DNA of 64,000 bases from GCA-2687025 sp964473525 (GCA_964473525.1 CAYYPK010000021.1:49520-113519), one strand, 5' to 3'. Shown: positions 50,323 to 60,053, counted from the first letter of the stretch. Notes: generated by a model not told the origin, from the sequence alone. A program made the numbers and translations.

Positions 50323-53085
50323 TCATTGGCGCCGGTGCAGGCTGGTTAGAGCGGGGCGCGCCGCCACCCGCGTCTTGTAGTCGCGCGCGGTCAGGTCCTC
50401 GAGGAGGATAGCTTCGCCCGAGCCATCGCCCACACGCGCCAGACCACGTGCGGCGCCGCGTCGGATGTCCGCCTCGGGATCGTCCAGCGCGGCCCTCAGC
50501 GCGTTGACGCGCTCCGCGTCTCCCTCTGTGGGGTAGTCTGGCGCGTGCTTCCACCGGGCGAGGACCGCGACTGCCCGCCACCGAATCCTCACGTCTGCGT
50601 CTTCGACCGCGCTGGCTAGTATATCCACGCGACGTTCTTGGCTCGCTGCGGACACGACAGCGCCTCGCACTGCGGGATGCTCGTGGCCCAGGCGATCCGA
50701 CAGATCTTCGGTGGGCAGCAGCAGGGCGAGCGTCTCCGACTTCCGCCACGTGGACTCGTCGCTGGGATCCATGTTGTGCAGCGGGTCCGACCTGAGGAAA
50801 CGGAGCACGCTGTCGTCACCAAGTGCGACAAGCGCGGTCACGGCCGCCATATTGCCGTCATTGAGCGCGTTCGCGCGGAGGGGAGCCATTGCCCGCTTGT
50901 CCCCCAACTTGGCAAGCTGCTCAGGTGGCAGGCGGCGTTCGCCATGCAGCAACTCGATCCACATCGGCACAAGCTCTTGCGTGTCGAACTTCGCGAGCGC
51001 ACGCGCGGCCAGACCGGCCATTTCACGCGTGGAGCCTATCACAGGCAGTCTCATGGGTAGCAGGGCGACGGCGCGTAGAGCGTCTATCGCGCGCGGGTCG
51101 CGCAGCTCTCCGAGCATGAACGAGATGCGCGTGATACGCGCGATGTCGCTTCTCTTCATGCCGTCCGTGTCTAGCCGCGACACGAGCCTGTCGACCTGCT
51201 CCGCAGGCGGCGGCTCGACGACGAACTCGACCCAGTTCGACCGGACAACGGGAACGACGTCGGGTTCGCTTCCGTAGGTCAGCCGCGCTCGGTAGAGGCC
51301 TGGCTGCGCGGGTCGGCAATACCTGCGCATGTCTGTCTGAGTGGTGATCCGGGCGGCCGGCTCCAGCGTGCGACCGCCACGCGGCCAATTGATATGGCTG
51401 GACCCCCAGCGGAGTTGGGGGCATGTACGACGGCTGCCATCCGGCTGAACGAGCTCGATACTGTAGAGTTCCGACTCGCGGCGCGCCCCGTCGAATAGGT
51501 CCGGGCTGTCGAAGACGAAGGCGTCGAGTGGGATGCGCGTGTCGCCGGTGTTCGTGAACTCGACCGTGAGCGTCGCTGGCGCATTGTAGCGGTAGGACGG
51601 ACGATCCGTGGCGATCTGTATCTGTAGTCCTTCTGGTGGAGGCCCGGGGTTCCACCCGCGGACCTGGAGGCGCTCTCGGACGTTACCCGCTCTCGTCCGT
51701 ACGTCGGGGGAACTAACATCCAAAAGCGTGGCCAGGAGCGCCTGCGCATGCGGCGATGGATGTTGCAACGTGTAGAACGCGTAGGCGGTCACCGCGTCGA
51801 TGCTATCGTCCGCCGCCAGCGCCAGCCAGAGCGGCTCCGCCGCTTCCTGGCGCCACTCCGATATCTTGGCGAGCTCGGAGAGAGCGGCGTCGCGGTGTGC
51901 GTACCCAAGATCCGCCGCCAACCCCGCGATGCGTTGCAGGGCTGGCATGTCGTAGTAGGACGCTAGCCCGCCGAGCGCTTCGCGATGGCAGTGGGGGATA
52001 CGCACGCCCTGCCGGAGATAGTCCCTACCCTCCTCGCCTAGCGACGCCAGTATCTCAGCGAGGAGTTGCCGCAGCCGTCCGTCGCTGCTGCTGGGTGAGC
52101 CCGGCTCAGCGGCGCTGGTCGGGTCGAGGAAGAACTCGCCGTAGATGTCCACGTGTTCGCCGGAGGGAGGCGTCCCTCTCCGTCCTGAGGTACCAGGGCC
52201 CCAATGGATCTCCCGGAGCGCCCGGTAGAGCGCGTCCGGATCTCTAGCCTCCCCACTCGTTGGGCGGCCGAGGAGGTCCGGCACGAGATCTGCACTCAGA
52301 GGGCCACGTGCCCGCCACGCCGCAACGGGATCCCTGGAGTCCTGCAGCGCCCGCGCGGCTGCGGGAATGGCGCTCTCCGCGTCCACCCCTCTCAACGCGG
52401 TGACTACCCGCGCGGGGCTCCACACGGTAGATGGTGGCTCCCCCGGAGGCGCGGCCTCGTAGTGCTTCACGAGGAGCGGGATGGCATCGCGGTCACCGGC
52501 TTCGACGAGATGCAGAGCGGCAAGCGCCGCGTCTACACCCGGGGCTTCCTCGGTGTACGCGAACCCCTGGACGTACGGGAGAGCCCGTGCGTCCTCGAGG
52601 CGAAGCAGCCCTCGGATGCGGTCGTCGTGGATGTTCTTGGCTGCAGTGGCGCCGAGCGATTCCACCAGCATGCCTGGCACGGTGTCGGCCGACAGCTGCT
52701 GCATGGCGGCGGCCATCACGCGACGTACGCCGATGTGCGGCTCAGCGAGATACGCCTTTCGCAGCGCGTCACGCGCACCCCCATCTCCGAAGTCGCGTAG
52801 CAGCCGCGCGGCGTTGAAACGCGTGGCCACTTCGTAGGAGCCCAATGCCTCTACCAGCAGCACGCTGGCGTCGTCGCCCAGCGCGGTGAGTCCGTATCTC
52901 ACTTCGCCCTGACGCTTGTGTCGGAAGCTATGACCCCATGGGTACCCGTCTGGATCTGTCAGCAGGCGCAGGACGCCCTCGGCGAGTTCGTCCTTGGGCA
53001 TGGAGGCGTTGAGCGTGTCGCCCTGTGCAACTGCGACGCCCAGGCACAGAAGCGTTGCGACGAAACAGGCGCGGGAGACACACAT
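50323..53085 (-). CDS. Large exported HEAT-repeat protein, paralog 2
   Basis: 920 residues. It has a signal peptide (CFVATLLCLGVAVAQG) and the same HEAT / beta-sandwich / HEAT order as paralog 1. Shared blocks include GVLRLLTDPDGY, LQIQIATDRPSYRYNAPATLTVEFTNTG, FMLGELRDPRAIDALRAVA, KLGDKRAMAPLRANALNDGNMAAVTAL and ARDYKTRVAARPALTSLHR. The tandem arrangement shows gene duplication. The ATG is preceded by AGGAG at a normal spacing. Function is unknown. Confidence 0.8.
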   Translation of the reverse strand: MCVSRACFVATLLCLGVAVAQGDTLNASMPKDELAEGVLRLLTDPDGYPWGHSFRHKRQGEVRYGLTALGDDASVLLVEALGSYEVATRFNAARLLRDFGDGGARDALRKAYLAEPHIGVRRVMAAAMQQLSADTVPGMLVESLGATAAKNIHDDRIRGLLRLEDARALPYVQGFAYTEEAPGVDAALAALHLVEAGDRDAIPLLVKHYEAAPPGEPPSTVWSPARVVTALRGVDAESAIPAAARALQDSRDPVAAWRARGPLSADLVPDLLGRPTSGEARDPDALYRALREIHWGPGTSGRRGTPPSGEHVDIYGEFFLDPTSAAEPGSPSSSDGRLRQLLAEILASLGEEGRDYLRQGVRIPHCHREALGGLASYYDMPALQRIAGLAADLGYAHRDAALSELAKISEWRQEAAEPLWLALAADDSIDAVTAYAFYTLQHPSPHAQALLATLLDVSSPDVRTRAGNVRERLQVRGWNPGPPPEGLQIQIATDRPSYRYNAPATLTVEFTNTGDTRIPLDAFVFDSPDLFDGARRESELYSIELVQPDGSRRTCPQLRWGSSHINWPRGGRTLEPAARITTQTDMRRYCRPAQPGLYRARLTYGSEPDVVPVVRSNWVEFVVEPPPAEQVDRLVSRLDTDGMKRSDIARITRISFMLGELRDPRAIDALRAVALLPMRLPVIGSTREMAGLAARALAKFDTQELVPMWIELLHGERRLPPEQLAKLGDKRAMAPLRANALNDGNMAAVTALVALGDDSVLRFLRSDPLHNMDPSDESTWRKSETLALLLPTEDLSDRLGHEHPAVRGAVVSAASQERRVDILASAVEDADVRIRWRAVAVLARWKHAPDYPTEGDAERVNALRAALDDPEADIRRGAARGLARVGDGSGEAILLEDLTARDYKTRVAARPALTSLHRRQ

Positions 53086-53157
53086 TGAGGGGCTCCTAAG
53101 GCGTTTACTGTCGGTAGAGGATACAATATCCGTTGTGCGGTGTCACAGCCGGCAGGG

Positions 53158-53765
53158 CTGCCTGCAGCCTGCCGTCGAATCCTGACGTCTGGGTCGTCCA
53201 ACGCCGCGGCGAGCACATCCGCCCGACCCTCCTCTCCCGCCGTCAAGACTGCTTGCCAGCGCACGGCAGGATGCTCGTGGCGCAGATGACCCGCGAGGCC
53301 ATCGTCGGGCAATAGCAGCGCTCGGCCCTTCGAGACATGTCAGGTGGACTCGTCGTCAGGGCCCATGCTCCTGAGCATGTCCCACCGCAGGCGCCGCATG
53401 GCATCGTCGTCGCCTAGTTCGGCGAGGGCCTTCGCCGCCGCGATGTGGCCGGAGTTGACAGCGTCAGCCCGTAGCGGCGCCATCGCGCGGCGATCTCCGA
53501 GCTTGCCGAGTCGCTCTGCTGGTAGGTCCAGCTTCCCATCCCGCAGCTGGATCCACATCGGCGCAAGCGCTGGCGTGTCGAACTTCGCGGGAGCCTGTAT
53601 CGCATGCTGCGCCATCGTGTGGGCGCCGGGCGCCCGCTGCGGGCGCGTGCGCAGTTCCGCTACGGCGCGAAGAGCGTCCAGCGTCCGTGGATCCCGCAAC
53701 GCCCCGAGCGTAAAGCAGGCCTGCGCAACGGGGTTCACGCGTCCCTCCGGGAGTTGTGCAATGCA
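53158..53765 (-). pseudogene. Decayed third copy of the HEAT-repeat gene
   Basis: The minus-strand translation matches only a C-terminal slice of the two intact paralogs. It runs from FTLGALRDPRTLDALRAVAELR through KLGDRRAMAPLRADAVNSGHIAAAKALAELGDD to LRHEHPAVRWQAVLTAGEEG and DPDVRIRRQ. The signal peptide, first HEAT block and beta-sandwich are missing. A TGA at 53340-53342 replaces the Trp codon of the conserved DESTW motif, and the frame continues after it. It lies upstream of paralog 2 and reads in the same direction. It is almost certainly a truncated relic of a three-gene array. Confidence 0.85.
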
Positions 53766-53873
53766 TGTCGGCGCTGTATAGAAATGAGGAGGCTGAGGCG
53801 TGCCTGGCAGCCACAGGGCGCCTGGCCGCCTGCCAAGGGAATGAGGACACTCCGTGGCATGAGGAGGCTAGCG

Positions 53874-54709
53874 ATGAAGCATGTTGGACAGCTTGGTCTG
53901 TACGCGATGATGGTGTTCGCCGCGATCTCTGTGCGTGCCGCGAGCTTCGAGGTCGGCATCTACACCGAGGGGCATCCGTGGCCCCAGGCCGCGCGGACGA
54001 GGAGTTCGTAGAGCTGACCGACCAACTGCAAGGCGCAGTTTCCTTCGAGACGTTTGCTCCCGGCGAGATTGACGCGGTCGCGAGCTGGGTCGAGGATCAC
54101 AAGGGCGGCGAACTCCACGTGCTCATCTTGGCTGGCGCGCTGCCAACAACCCTCTATGCAGGCCAAGTCGACGGCTCTCTCATCGAGGACTTCCTGGATG
54201 CGGGCAACACCGACATCAACACGGGGGAATACACGTTCTACTCCATCGAGGGTGGGCAGGAGGCCAATGAGACTTCAGCTCTGAAGAACATCATCGACGT
54301 CCCGGCCGCGTTCGTCTGGCAGGGCAAAGGCGACAACTGGCGCGCTGAACCCGTCGTCATGACACCCACTGCGGAAGGCCAGGACATCGCTCCCAGCATC
54401 GAGGAGTTCGGCACGTCCTACCCGTTCCATCTCGAGGACTACGATGGTTCTCCCTGGGAACTCGACGTGGCTCTCGCCGAGAACACCGAGGAGGATCTGC
54501 GCGTCGATCCGGGCGTGATCGTCAACAGCGAGACTGGCGGCCGGCTCGGCATCTTCGTGCAGGCGTACGTGCTCGACATCCCGTCACCTGATATCTCATG
54601 GGGCGCGGTCATGGGCGAGTACCTCCTGAACCACTACCTTGGGATCGCGGCCGTGTCGTCCGACGACAAGCTGACCGCGTTGTGGGCGGACCTGAAGAGG
54701 CGCGAGTAG
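53874..54709 (+). CDS. Exported protein of unknown function, frameshifted
   Basis: The ATG at 53874 has GAGGAGG 6 nt upstream and starts a signal peptide (LGLYAMMVFAAISVRA) followed by ASFEVGIYTEGHPWP. That frame stops at 54009-54011, while a second frame continues with RADEEFVELTDQLQGAVSFETF to 54709. The frames meet inside a CCCC run near 53983-54000, as if one base were missing. The joined protein of about 277 residues has a Rossmann-like look (HVLILAGALPTTLYAG, LGIFVQAYVLDIPSPDISWGAVMGEYL). Similar secreted proteins occur in Poribacteria-like genomes as far as I recall. It may be a sequence error or a fresh pseudogene. Confidence 0.6.
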
Positions 54710-55020
54710 CAGTCCGTAGGCCTGGAATGCGAAGCCGCGAGGCGACGTGGCGCATGCCTGTCCCCCTACCGGTCGCGGTGCGACGATGTCGTACCAGAGA
54801 TCGGAGGCGGCGGTATGCGTCGCTTCCTATCGGCCACGAATCCTCTCGGCGTGGGTCGGCCCTGCTCTGAGATCGAGCCGGCGCGCGATCTAATGCCCGG
54901 CGACCGCGCGACTGGTTGGCTCAGATGGCGGATGCAACGGCGGCGCCCACCGTCTACCATTGGTAGTCACGCGGCCTGGCCCCGACAGTTCAGCGAGCCG
55001 GGCGGAAACAGGGATTCATC
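54710..55020. other. Intergenic stretch of 311 bp before xylB
   Basis: No supported coding frame, RNA gene or strong hairpin is visible. The stretch presumably carries the promoter for the xylulokinase gene cluster that starts at 55021. Confidence 0.45.
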
Positions 55021-56562
55021 ATGGCGTATCTGATAGGCGTAGACGTTGGGACGACGGGGGCAAAGACCATCCTCGTCGATGAGGACGGGACGCTCGTAGC
55101 GAGCGCGTCGGAGGAGTATCCGCTTTCGACCCCGCGACCCAAGTGGTCCGAGCAGGATCCCGAGGACTGGGTCAAGGGGACGGTAGCGACGATTGCCAGC
55201 GTGATGAGCGAATCCGGCGTGAATCCCGGTGACGTGAAGGGGCTAGGATTCTCCGGGCAGATGCACGGACTCGTCATGCTCGACGCGTCGCACGACGTGC
55301 TGCGCCCGGCGATCCTGTGGAACGACGTGCGCACCACAGAGCAGTGCTATCAGATCACGGAGACCGTGGGTCATCAGACGCTCGTCGAGGAGACCTGCAA
55401 CCCCGCGCTGGAGGGCTTCACGGCGCCGAAGGTGCTGTGGGTGCGCGAGCACGAGCCGGAGGTCTACGAACGCGCGCGGCACATCCTGCTGCCGAAGGAC
55501 TACGTGCGGTTCCGCCTGACGGGCGACCTCGCGATGGAGGTGTCCGACGCTGCCGGGACGCTCCTATTCAACGTGCGCGAGCGTCGGTGGTCCAAGACAG
55601 TACTGGACGCCTTGCAGATACCGACCGAGTGGATGCCCCCGGCGTACGAGTCGGTGGACGTGTGCGGGAAGGTGACGTCGTCGGTCGCGGAACAGACGGG
55701 GTTGCTCGCCGGCACGCCTATCGTGGGTGGCGGCGCGGACAACGCCTGCGGAGCCGTCGGCACCGGCATCGTCTCAGAAGGACTTGTCAGCGCCAGCCTG
55801 GGGACATCGGGCGTGGTGTTGGCGCACACGGACGAGCCGCTTGTCGATCCCGACCTGCGGGCGCACACTTTCTGCCACGCCGTGCCGGACAAGTGGTACA
55901 CGATGGGCGTCATGCTGTCGGCGGCGGGAGCCTTCCGCTGGTACCGCGACGCGTTGGGCGCCGAGGAGATCGCCCGCGCCGAAGCCGAGGGCGTCGATCC
56001 CTACGAGCTGCTGACCGCGCGCGCGGCGAACGCTCCCGTCGGGAGCGAGGGCTGCATCTTCCTGCCCTATCTCGCTGGGGAGAGGACGCCCCACGCGGAC
56101 GCGAACGCGCGCGGCGTCTACTTCGGCCTATCGCTGCGGCACGGCAAGGACGAGATCACCCGCGCGACCATGGAAGGCATCACGTACGGCATGCGCGACT
56201 CGCTGGAGATCATCCGCGATCTCGGCGTGGACGTGACGCACATCACTGCCTCGGGTGGCGGAGCGCGCAGCGAGTTCTGGCGACAGATGCAGGCGGACAT
56301 CTACGACGCCACCGTCGCGACCATCAATCAGGCCGAAGGGCCAGCATTCGGGGCGGCGATCCTGGCGGGGGTCGGCACGGGCGTGTACGACTCGTGCGAG
56401 TCTGCGGCAGACGCGCTCATCACACCGACAACGCAGGTCCAACCGGCGATGGAAAACGTCCCAATCTACGACGAGTACTACCGCGTCTACCAGGATCTAT
56501 ACCACGCGCTGAGCCCGCACTACGATGACGTCGCGGACATCGTAGATCGCGTCACGCGATGA
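55021..56562 (+). CDS. xylB: Xylulokinase
   Basis: 513 residues of an FGGY-family sugar kinase, with the motifs expected for xylulokinase: YLIGVDVGTTGAKTIL (phosphate 1), WSEQDPEDWV, GFSGQMHGLVMLD, RPAILWNDVRTTEQC, NPALEGFTAPKVLWVREHEP, VGGGADNACGAVGTG with the catalytic Asp near residue 240, and TASGGGARSEFWRQMQAD (adenosine site). It phosphorylates D-xylulose to xylulose 5-phosphate for the pentose phosphate pathway. It overlaps the next gene by 4 bp. The specificity call rests on the GQMHG and PALEGFTAPK motifs. Confidence 0.93.
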   Translation: MAYLIGVDVGTTGAKTILVDEDGTLVASASEEYPLSTPRPKWSEQDPEDWVKGTVATIASVMSESGVNPGDVKGLGFSGQMHGLVMLDASHDVLRPAILWNDVRTTEQCYQITETVGHQTLVEETCNPALEGFTAPKVLWVREHEPEVYERARHILLPKDYVRFRLTGDLAMEVSDAAGTLLFNVRERRWSKTVLDALQIPTEWMPPAYESVDVCGKVTSSVAEQTGLLAGTPIVGGGADNACGAVGTGIVSEGLVSASLGTSGVVLAHTDEPLVDPDLRAHTFCHAVPDKWYTMGVMLSAAGAFRWYRDALGAEEIARAEAEGVDPYELLTARAANAPVGSEGCIFLPYLAGERTPHADANARGVYFGLSLRHGKDEITRATMEGITYGMRDSLEIIRDLGVDVTHITASGGGARSEFWRQMQADIYDATVATINQAEGPAFGAAILAGVGTGVYDSCESAADALITPTTQVQPAMENVPIYDEYYRVYQDLYHALSPHYDDVADIVDRVTR

Positions 56563-57410
56563 GCTCCACCATGCGGAACGTGCGGCTCATCGCCATCGAC
56601 ATCGACGGCACGCTGCTCGATTCGTCGGGGCAGATACCGGCCGCGACACATCGAGAGCTGGAGCGGCTACACGCGGCTGGGAAGACGCTCGCCCTCGTCA
56701 CGGGCAGGCGGTTCATCAGCGCCGTTGAGGTAGCTCGCGAGCTCACCGTCCCGGTGCTTTTGGGTGTACACAACGGAGCCGCGCTTCGCCATCTCGACGG
56801 GTCCACGGTCTATCGCGAGACGCTTGGGGCGGAGCATGTGCATCGCGCCTGCGCCTTGGGGAAGACGCACGGCGGCTTCCCGTGGATCTACGTCGACGAG
56901 CCGGACAACGGCGACTCGCGCATCTTCTGCGAGGCCCCCGACTCCGCCCCGGAGGGCGTGCGACACTTCGCGACGACCTACTACGACCGGAATACGCAAT
57001 ACTTCCAGGTGTTGAACGATGTCGCCGTCGACCTGGACAGCGACGCGGTCGAGGTCATGGTGACGACAACGGCTGCCGACGCCGACGCGATGGTGGACAC
57101 CCTCGCGAAGGAATTCGGCGACCGGGCGAGCGTCATCAAGGAGCTGTCGTCGGGCGTCGCGCAGATTGAGGTCGCGCATCCCAAGGTCTCTAAGGCCCTC
57201 GCGCTGCGGTTCCTGGCGCAGCGCGGCGGGATACCGCGTGATGAGATCATGGCGATCGGCGACAACTTCAACGACATCGACATGCTGGAATACGCGGGGC
57301 ATCCCGTCGTCATGGGGAACGCGCACGAGGAATTGAGGCACATGGGCTACCACGTGGCTCCCACGAACGACGAAGACGGTCTCGCAGTGGTACTTGCGGC
57401 GGTGCGGTAG
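56559..57410 (+). CDS. Cof-type HAD-IIB phosphatase
   Basis: 283 residues. HAD motif I is AIDIDGTLLDSSG, motif II is TLALVTGRRF, and motif IV is MAIGDNFNDIDMLEYAG. The C2B cap lies between motifs II and III. The family dephosphorylates sugar phosphates, pyridoxal phosphate or flavin precursors. It overlaps the xylulokinase gene by ATGA, so a sugar-phosphate substrate is plausible but unproved. Confidence 0.9.
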   Translation: MSSTMRNVRLIAIDIDGTLLDSSGQIPAATHRELERLHAAGKTLALVTGRRFISAVEVARELTVPVLLGVHNGAALRHLDGSTVYRETLGAEHVHRACALGKTHGGFPWIYVDEPDNGDSRIFCEAPDSAPEGVRHFATTYYDRNTQYFQVLNDVAVDLDSDAVEVMVTTTAADADAMVDTLAKEFGDRASVIKELSSGVAQIEVAHPKVSKALALRFLAQRGGIPRDEIMAIGDNFNDIDMLEYAGHPVVMGNAHEELRHMGYHVAPTNDEDGLAVVLAAVR

Positions 57411-57422
57411 GAGGTGCGGTAG

Positions 57423-58502
57423 ATGGACGCGCGTGTAGCAGTAGCGGCGGGGGATGGCATCGGCAAAGAGGTGATGCCCGAGGCGCTCCGGGTTCTCGCG
57501 GAGATCCAGAGTCGTTGCGGGCATACGTTCACGTACGACACGACGCTCGTTGGCGGATGCGCGATCGACTCGCACGGCGTGGCGTTGCCCGACGAGGCCA
57601 TGGAGCTATTCGACGAGGTGGGGGTCGTGCTGTTTGGCGCATGCGGGGGCCCAGAGTGGGACCACGTTCCCGCGCCGGAGCGACCCGAACGCGCCCTCGC
57701 GACGATCCGCAAGGAGTTCGACCTGTTCGTGAATCTGCGCCCCGTGCGTGCGAGGAAGAGCCTGGCGCCCGTGTTGCCTGTCAAGGAACGTATCGTCGGC
57801 GAGGGGCTGGACTTCGTCATCGTTCGTGAGCTTGCTGGCGGCATCTACTACGGCGAGCCGCACGGCATTGAGGAAGGACCGGACGGACGGCGCGGCTACA
57901 ACACGATGACGTACACCGAAGCGGAGATTGAGCGTATCTTGCGCGCTGCGTATGAACTCGCGCGGGGTCGCCGCAACCACGTTACGTCGGTGGACAAGGC
58001 GAACATGATCGAGGCCTCCCGCGTGTGGCGCGAGGTAGCGTTGCGCGTGGCAGACGATTACCCCGAGGTCGAGACGAATCACCTGCTCATCGACGCGTGC
58101 GCGCTGGAGGTGGTCCTCCGTCCGTCGCAGTTCGACGTGCTCGTAACGGGCAACCTGTTCGGCGACATCTTGTCGGACGAGGCGGGGGCGCTCGCCGGGT
58201 CGCTGGGCATGCTCCCGTCGGCGAGCTACGGCGATGGCGACCACGCGCTCTACGAGCCCATCCACGGCACCGCGCCGGACATCGCCGGGCAGGACAAAGC
58301 CAACCCGCTGGGGATGATCCTCACCGCTGGGATGATGCTACGTCACTCCTTCGGCCTCGACGCGGAAGCGCAGGCGATCGACGACGCGGTCGATCAGGCG
58401 CTCGAAGACGGCTTCCGCACGGGCGATATTCGGCAGGAGGGGCTTGATGTCGTCGGGACGCGCGAGATGACGGACGCGGTGATCGCGCGACTGGCGCTGT
58501 AA
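57423..58502 (+). CDS. leuB: 3-isopropylmalate dehydrogenase
   Basis: 359 residues of a beta-decarboxylating dehydrogenase catalysing the third step of leucine synthesis with NAD+. Motifs: VAAGDGIGKEVMPEALRVL, GACGGPEW, LRKEFDLF-like segment ATIRKEFDLFVNLRPVRA, RELAGGIYYGEPHGIEE, SVDKANMIEASRVWREV (catalytic Lys), and TGNLFGDILSDEAGALAGSLGMLPSAS with IHGTAPDIAGQDKANP. All substrate Arg and metal Asp positions look present. Its neighbours are not leucine genes, so it is separated from leuC/leuD here. Confidence 0.93.
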   Translation: MDARVAVAAGDGIGKEVMPEALRVLAEIQSRCGHTFTYDTTLVGGCAIDSHGVALPDEAMELFDEVGVVLFGACGGPEWDHVPAPERPERALATIRKEFDLFVNLRPVRARKSLAPVLPVKERIVGEGLDFVIVRELAGGIYYGEPHGIEEGPDGRRGYNTMTYTEAEIERILRAAYELARGRRNHVTSVDKANMIEASRVWREVALRVADDYPEVETNHLLIDACALEVVLRPSQFDVLVTGNLFGDILSDEAGALAGSLGMLPSASYGDGDHALYEPIHGTAPDIAGQDKANPLGMILTAGMMLRHSFGLDAEAQAIDDAVDQALEDGFRTGDIRQEGLDVVGTREMTDAVIARLAL

Positions 58503-58524
58503 CGGTTGCGAAGGGATAGACCCC

Positions 58525-59550
58525 GTGAGTCTGACCGCCATCCATCTGAAGCAGTTCACGGCGTTCGACGACCTGCGCGTCGAGTTCTCGCCAGGAATCA
58601 ACGTGCTGGTGGGTACCAACGGCACGGGCAAGACGCATCTGATGAAGGTTGCATATGCGGCTTGTAAGCTCGCAGGTGAAAACAGCGGCGAATTCCCTGC
58701 CCGACTGCTTGATCTGTTCCTGACCTCGAGCAAGGAGATCGGGGAGCTCATCAGGCATCATAGAGCAGATGGGCGCGCAAGCGCCCACGTTCAGGCGGGT
58801 GCACACGATATCTCCGTTACGTTTGGTGGGCCAGGGCCGGAGAAGCCGTGGTTTGGGCGCGCGATCGACGGGGAAGAATGGCTCGCCGAACCCATCCAGA
58901 CCGTGTACATCCCTGTGAAGGAGTGGCTGTCCCACGCTCCCGGATTCCGCTCGCTGTACGCATACCGCGCAATCCACTTCGAAAGCACCTACGACGACAT
59001 CCTTACCGCGGCATACCTCCCACCCCTCCGAGAGCCCGCTGATGCGGATGCGGATGCGGGGGCTCTGCTCGAAGCGCACATGGGCGGGACGGTCATTGTC
59101 AGAAGCGAGGAGTTCTTCCTGAAAACCGGCGACGAGGAGGTGGTGTTCGCCCTAGTGGCCGAGGGGATATGTAGGCTTGGCCTGCTTTGGCTCCTCTTGC
59201 GGAACGGGTCGTTGCGGCCTGGTTCCGTGCTCTTCTGGGATGAGCCAGAGACGAACCTTAACCCGCAGCTGTACCGGCCGGTCATAAAGACCCTACTTGG
59301 ACTCCAGCGAAGAGGCGTGCAGATTATCCTCGCCACGCACGACTACGTGAGCCTCAAGGAACTGGATCTCCAAAGCACGCTTGAGGACAAGATCACGTAC
59401 CACGCTCTCCACCGCAGCGAGGAGACGAACAAGGTCGAGTGCAACTCGACGGACTCCTACCGCGACATCCACCCCAACGCGATTGGGGACACGTTCACTG
59501 ACCTGTATGACCGCGAGGTCACCCGTTCTCTTGAGGCGATGGAGCGATGA
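58525..59550 (+). CDS. AAA-type ATPase (OLD/RecF-like AAA_15/AAA_21)
   Basis: 341 residues from a GTG. The N-terminus SLTAIHLKQFTAFDDLRVEF leads into Walker A GTNGTGKTH (residues 30-38). A long helical insertion with GRAIDGEEWL and a DADADA stretch follows. The signature-like segment VAEGICRLGLLWLLLRNGS precedes Walker B SVLFWDEPETNLNP (234-246) and the switch IILATHDYVSL. It resembles SMC-type ATPases of OLD, PARIS or Septu-like defence proteins, but is shorter. Its stop overlaps the start of the next gene by 4 bp, and both sit between leuB and an M42 peptidase, like an inserted cassette. Confidence 0.85.
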   Translation: MSLTAIHLKQFTAFDDLRVEFSPGINVLVGTNGTGKTHLMKVAYAACKLAGENSGEFPARLLDLFLTSSKEIGELIRHHRADGRASAHVQAGAHDISVTFGGPGPEKPWFGRAIDGEEWLAEPIQTVYIPVKEWLSHAPGFRSLYAYRAIHFESTYDDILTAAYLPPLREPADADADAGALLEAHMGGTVIVRSEEFFLKTGDEEVVFALVAEGICRLGLLWLLLRNGSLRPGSVLFWDEPETNLNPQLYRPVIKTLLGLQRRGVQIILATHDYVSLKELDLQSTLEDKITYHALHRSEETNKVECNSTDSYRDIHPNAIGDTFTDLYDREVTRSLEAMER

Positions 59551-60053
59551 CCTCACTGCGTGAAGGCGACCTAGAGATCGCGGGGCCACCAGGGGCGATT
59601 CGGCGATTCGACCGGCCTTCCGTTCACAAGCTCACGCACTGCCATCTGAGATGCGTGGACTTCATCATCGATGTGCCGGGCCAGTCTATGTTCGTCGAGA
59701 TCAAGAACCCGCCCGCCAGAGGGCCAGGGAAGACGGGCGCCCCTTGGCTCTTGCGGGCCAACGAACGTGAGGACTTGGTGAGGAAGTACCACGACACCTT
59801 CCTCTACGAATGGGCCGCCGACCGCCTCGCCGATGTGGTCGGGTATTACGTGATCGTCGGCACACCGGACCTGGACGAAGCCCTGCTTGGGGAGCTCAAC
59901 CGCTATCTAGCCGAGCGTCTTCCGGTGGGCATCCCATCAAGCGGCGTCTGGCGGCGCGAGATCGTGCGGCAAGCCACGGCATACAGCATCGATTCATGGA
60001 ACCAGCGCTTCCCGCAGTACCTCGTGACACGTGTCAGCGCAGCGACGACCTGA
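59547..60053 (+). CDS. Putative PD-(D/E)xK-like nuclease partner of the AAA ATPase
   Basis: 168 residues, no family I can name with certainty. The segment RCVDFIIDVPGQSMFVEIKNPP has an Asp (residue 38) followed by Glu-x-Lys (51-53), the spacing of a PD-(D/E)xK nuclease core. The C-terminal half is helical (YHDTFLYEWAADRLADVVGYYVIVG). The ATG overlaps the ATPase stop (ATGA), so expression is coupled. The nuclease reading rests on one motif and needs structural comparison. Confidence 0.6.
   Translation: MTSLREGDLEIAGPPGAIRRFDRPSVHKLTHCHLRCVDFIIDVPGQSMFVEIKNPPARGPGKTGAPWLLRANEREDLVRKYHDTFLYEWAADRLADVVGYYVIVGTPDLDEALLGELNRYLAERLPVGIPSSGVWRREIVRQATAYSIDSWNQRFPQYLVTRVSAATT

Noticed and set aside
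6853..53132. Shared 14-mer GGATACAAYATCCG at 6853 and 53119
   Set aside because: Short matches of this length are expected by chance in 64 kb; the second lies near a gene start but nothing else is conserved around it.
59041..59058. GATGCG hexanucleotide triplicate inside the AAA ATPase gene
   Set aside because: Only three units, encoding a DADADA stretch; too short to call a repeat or phase-variable tract.
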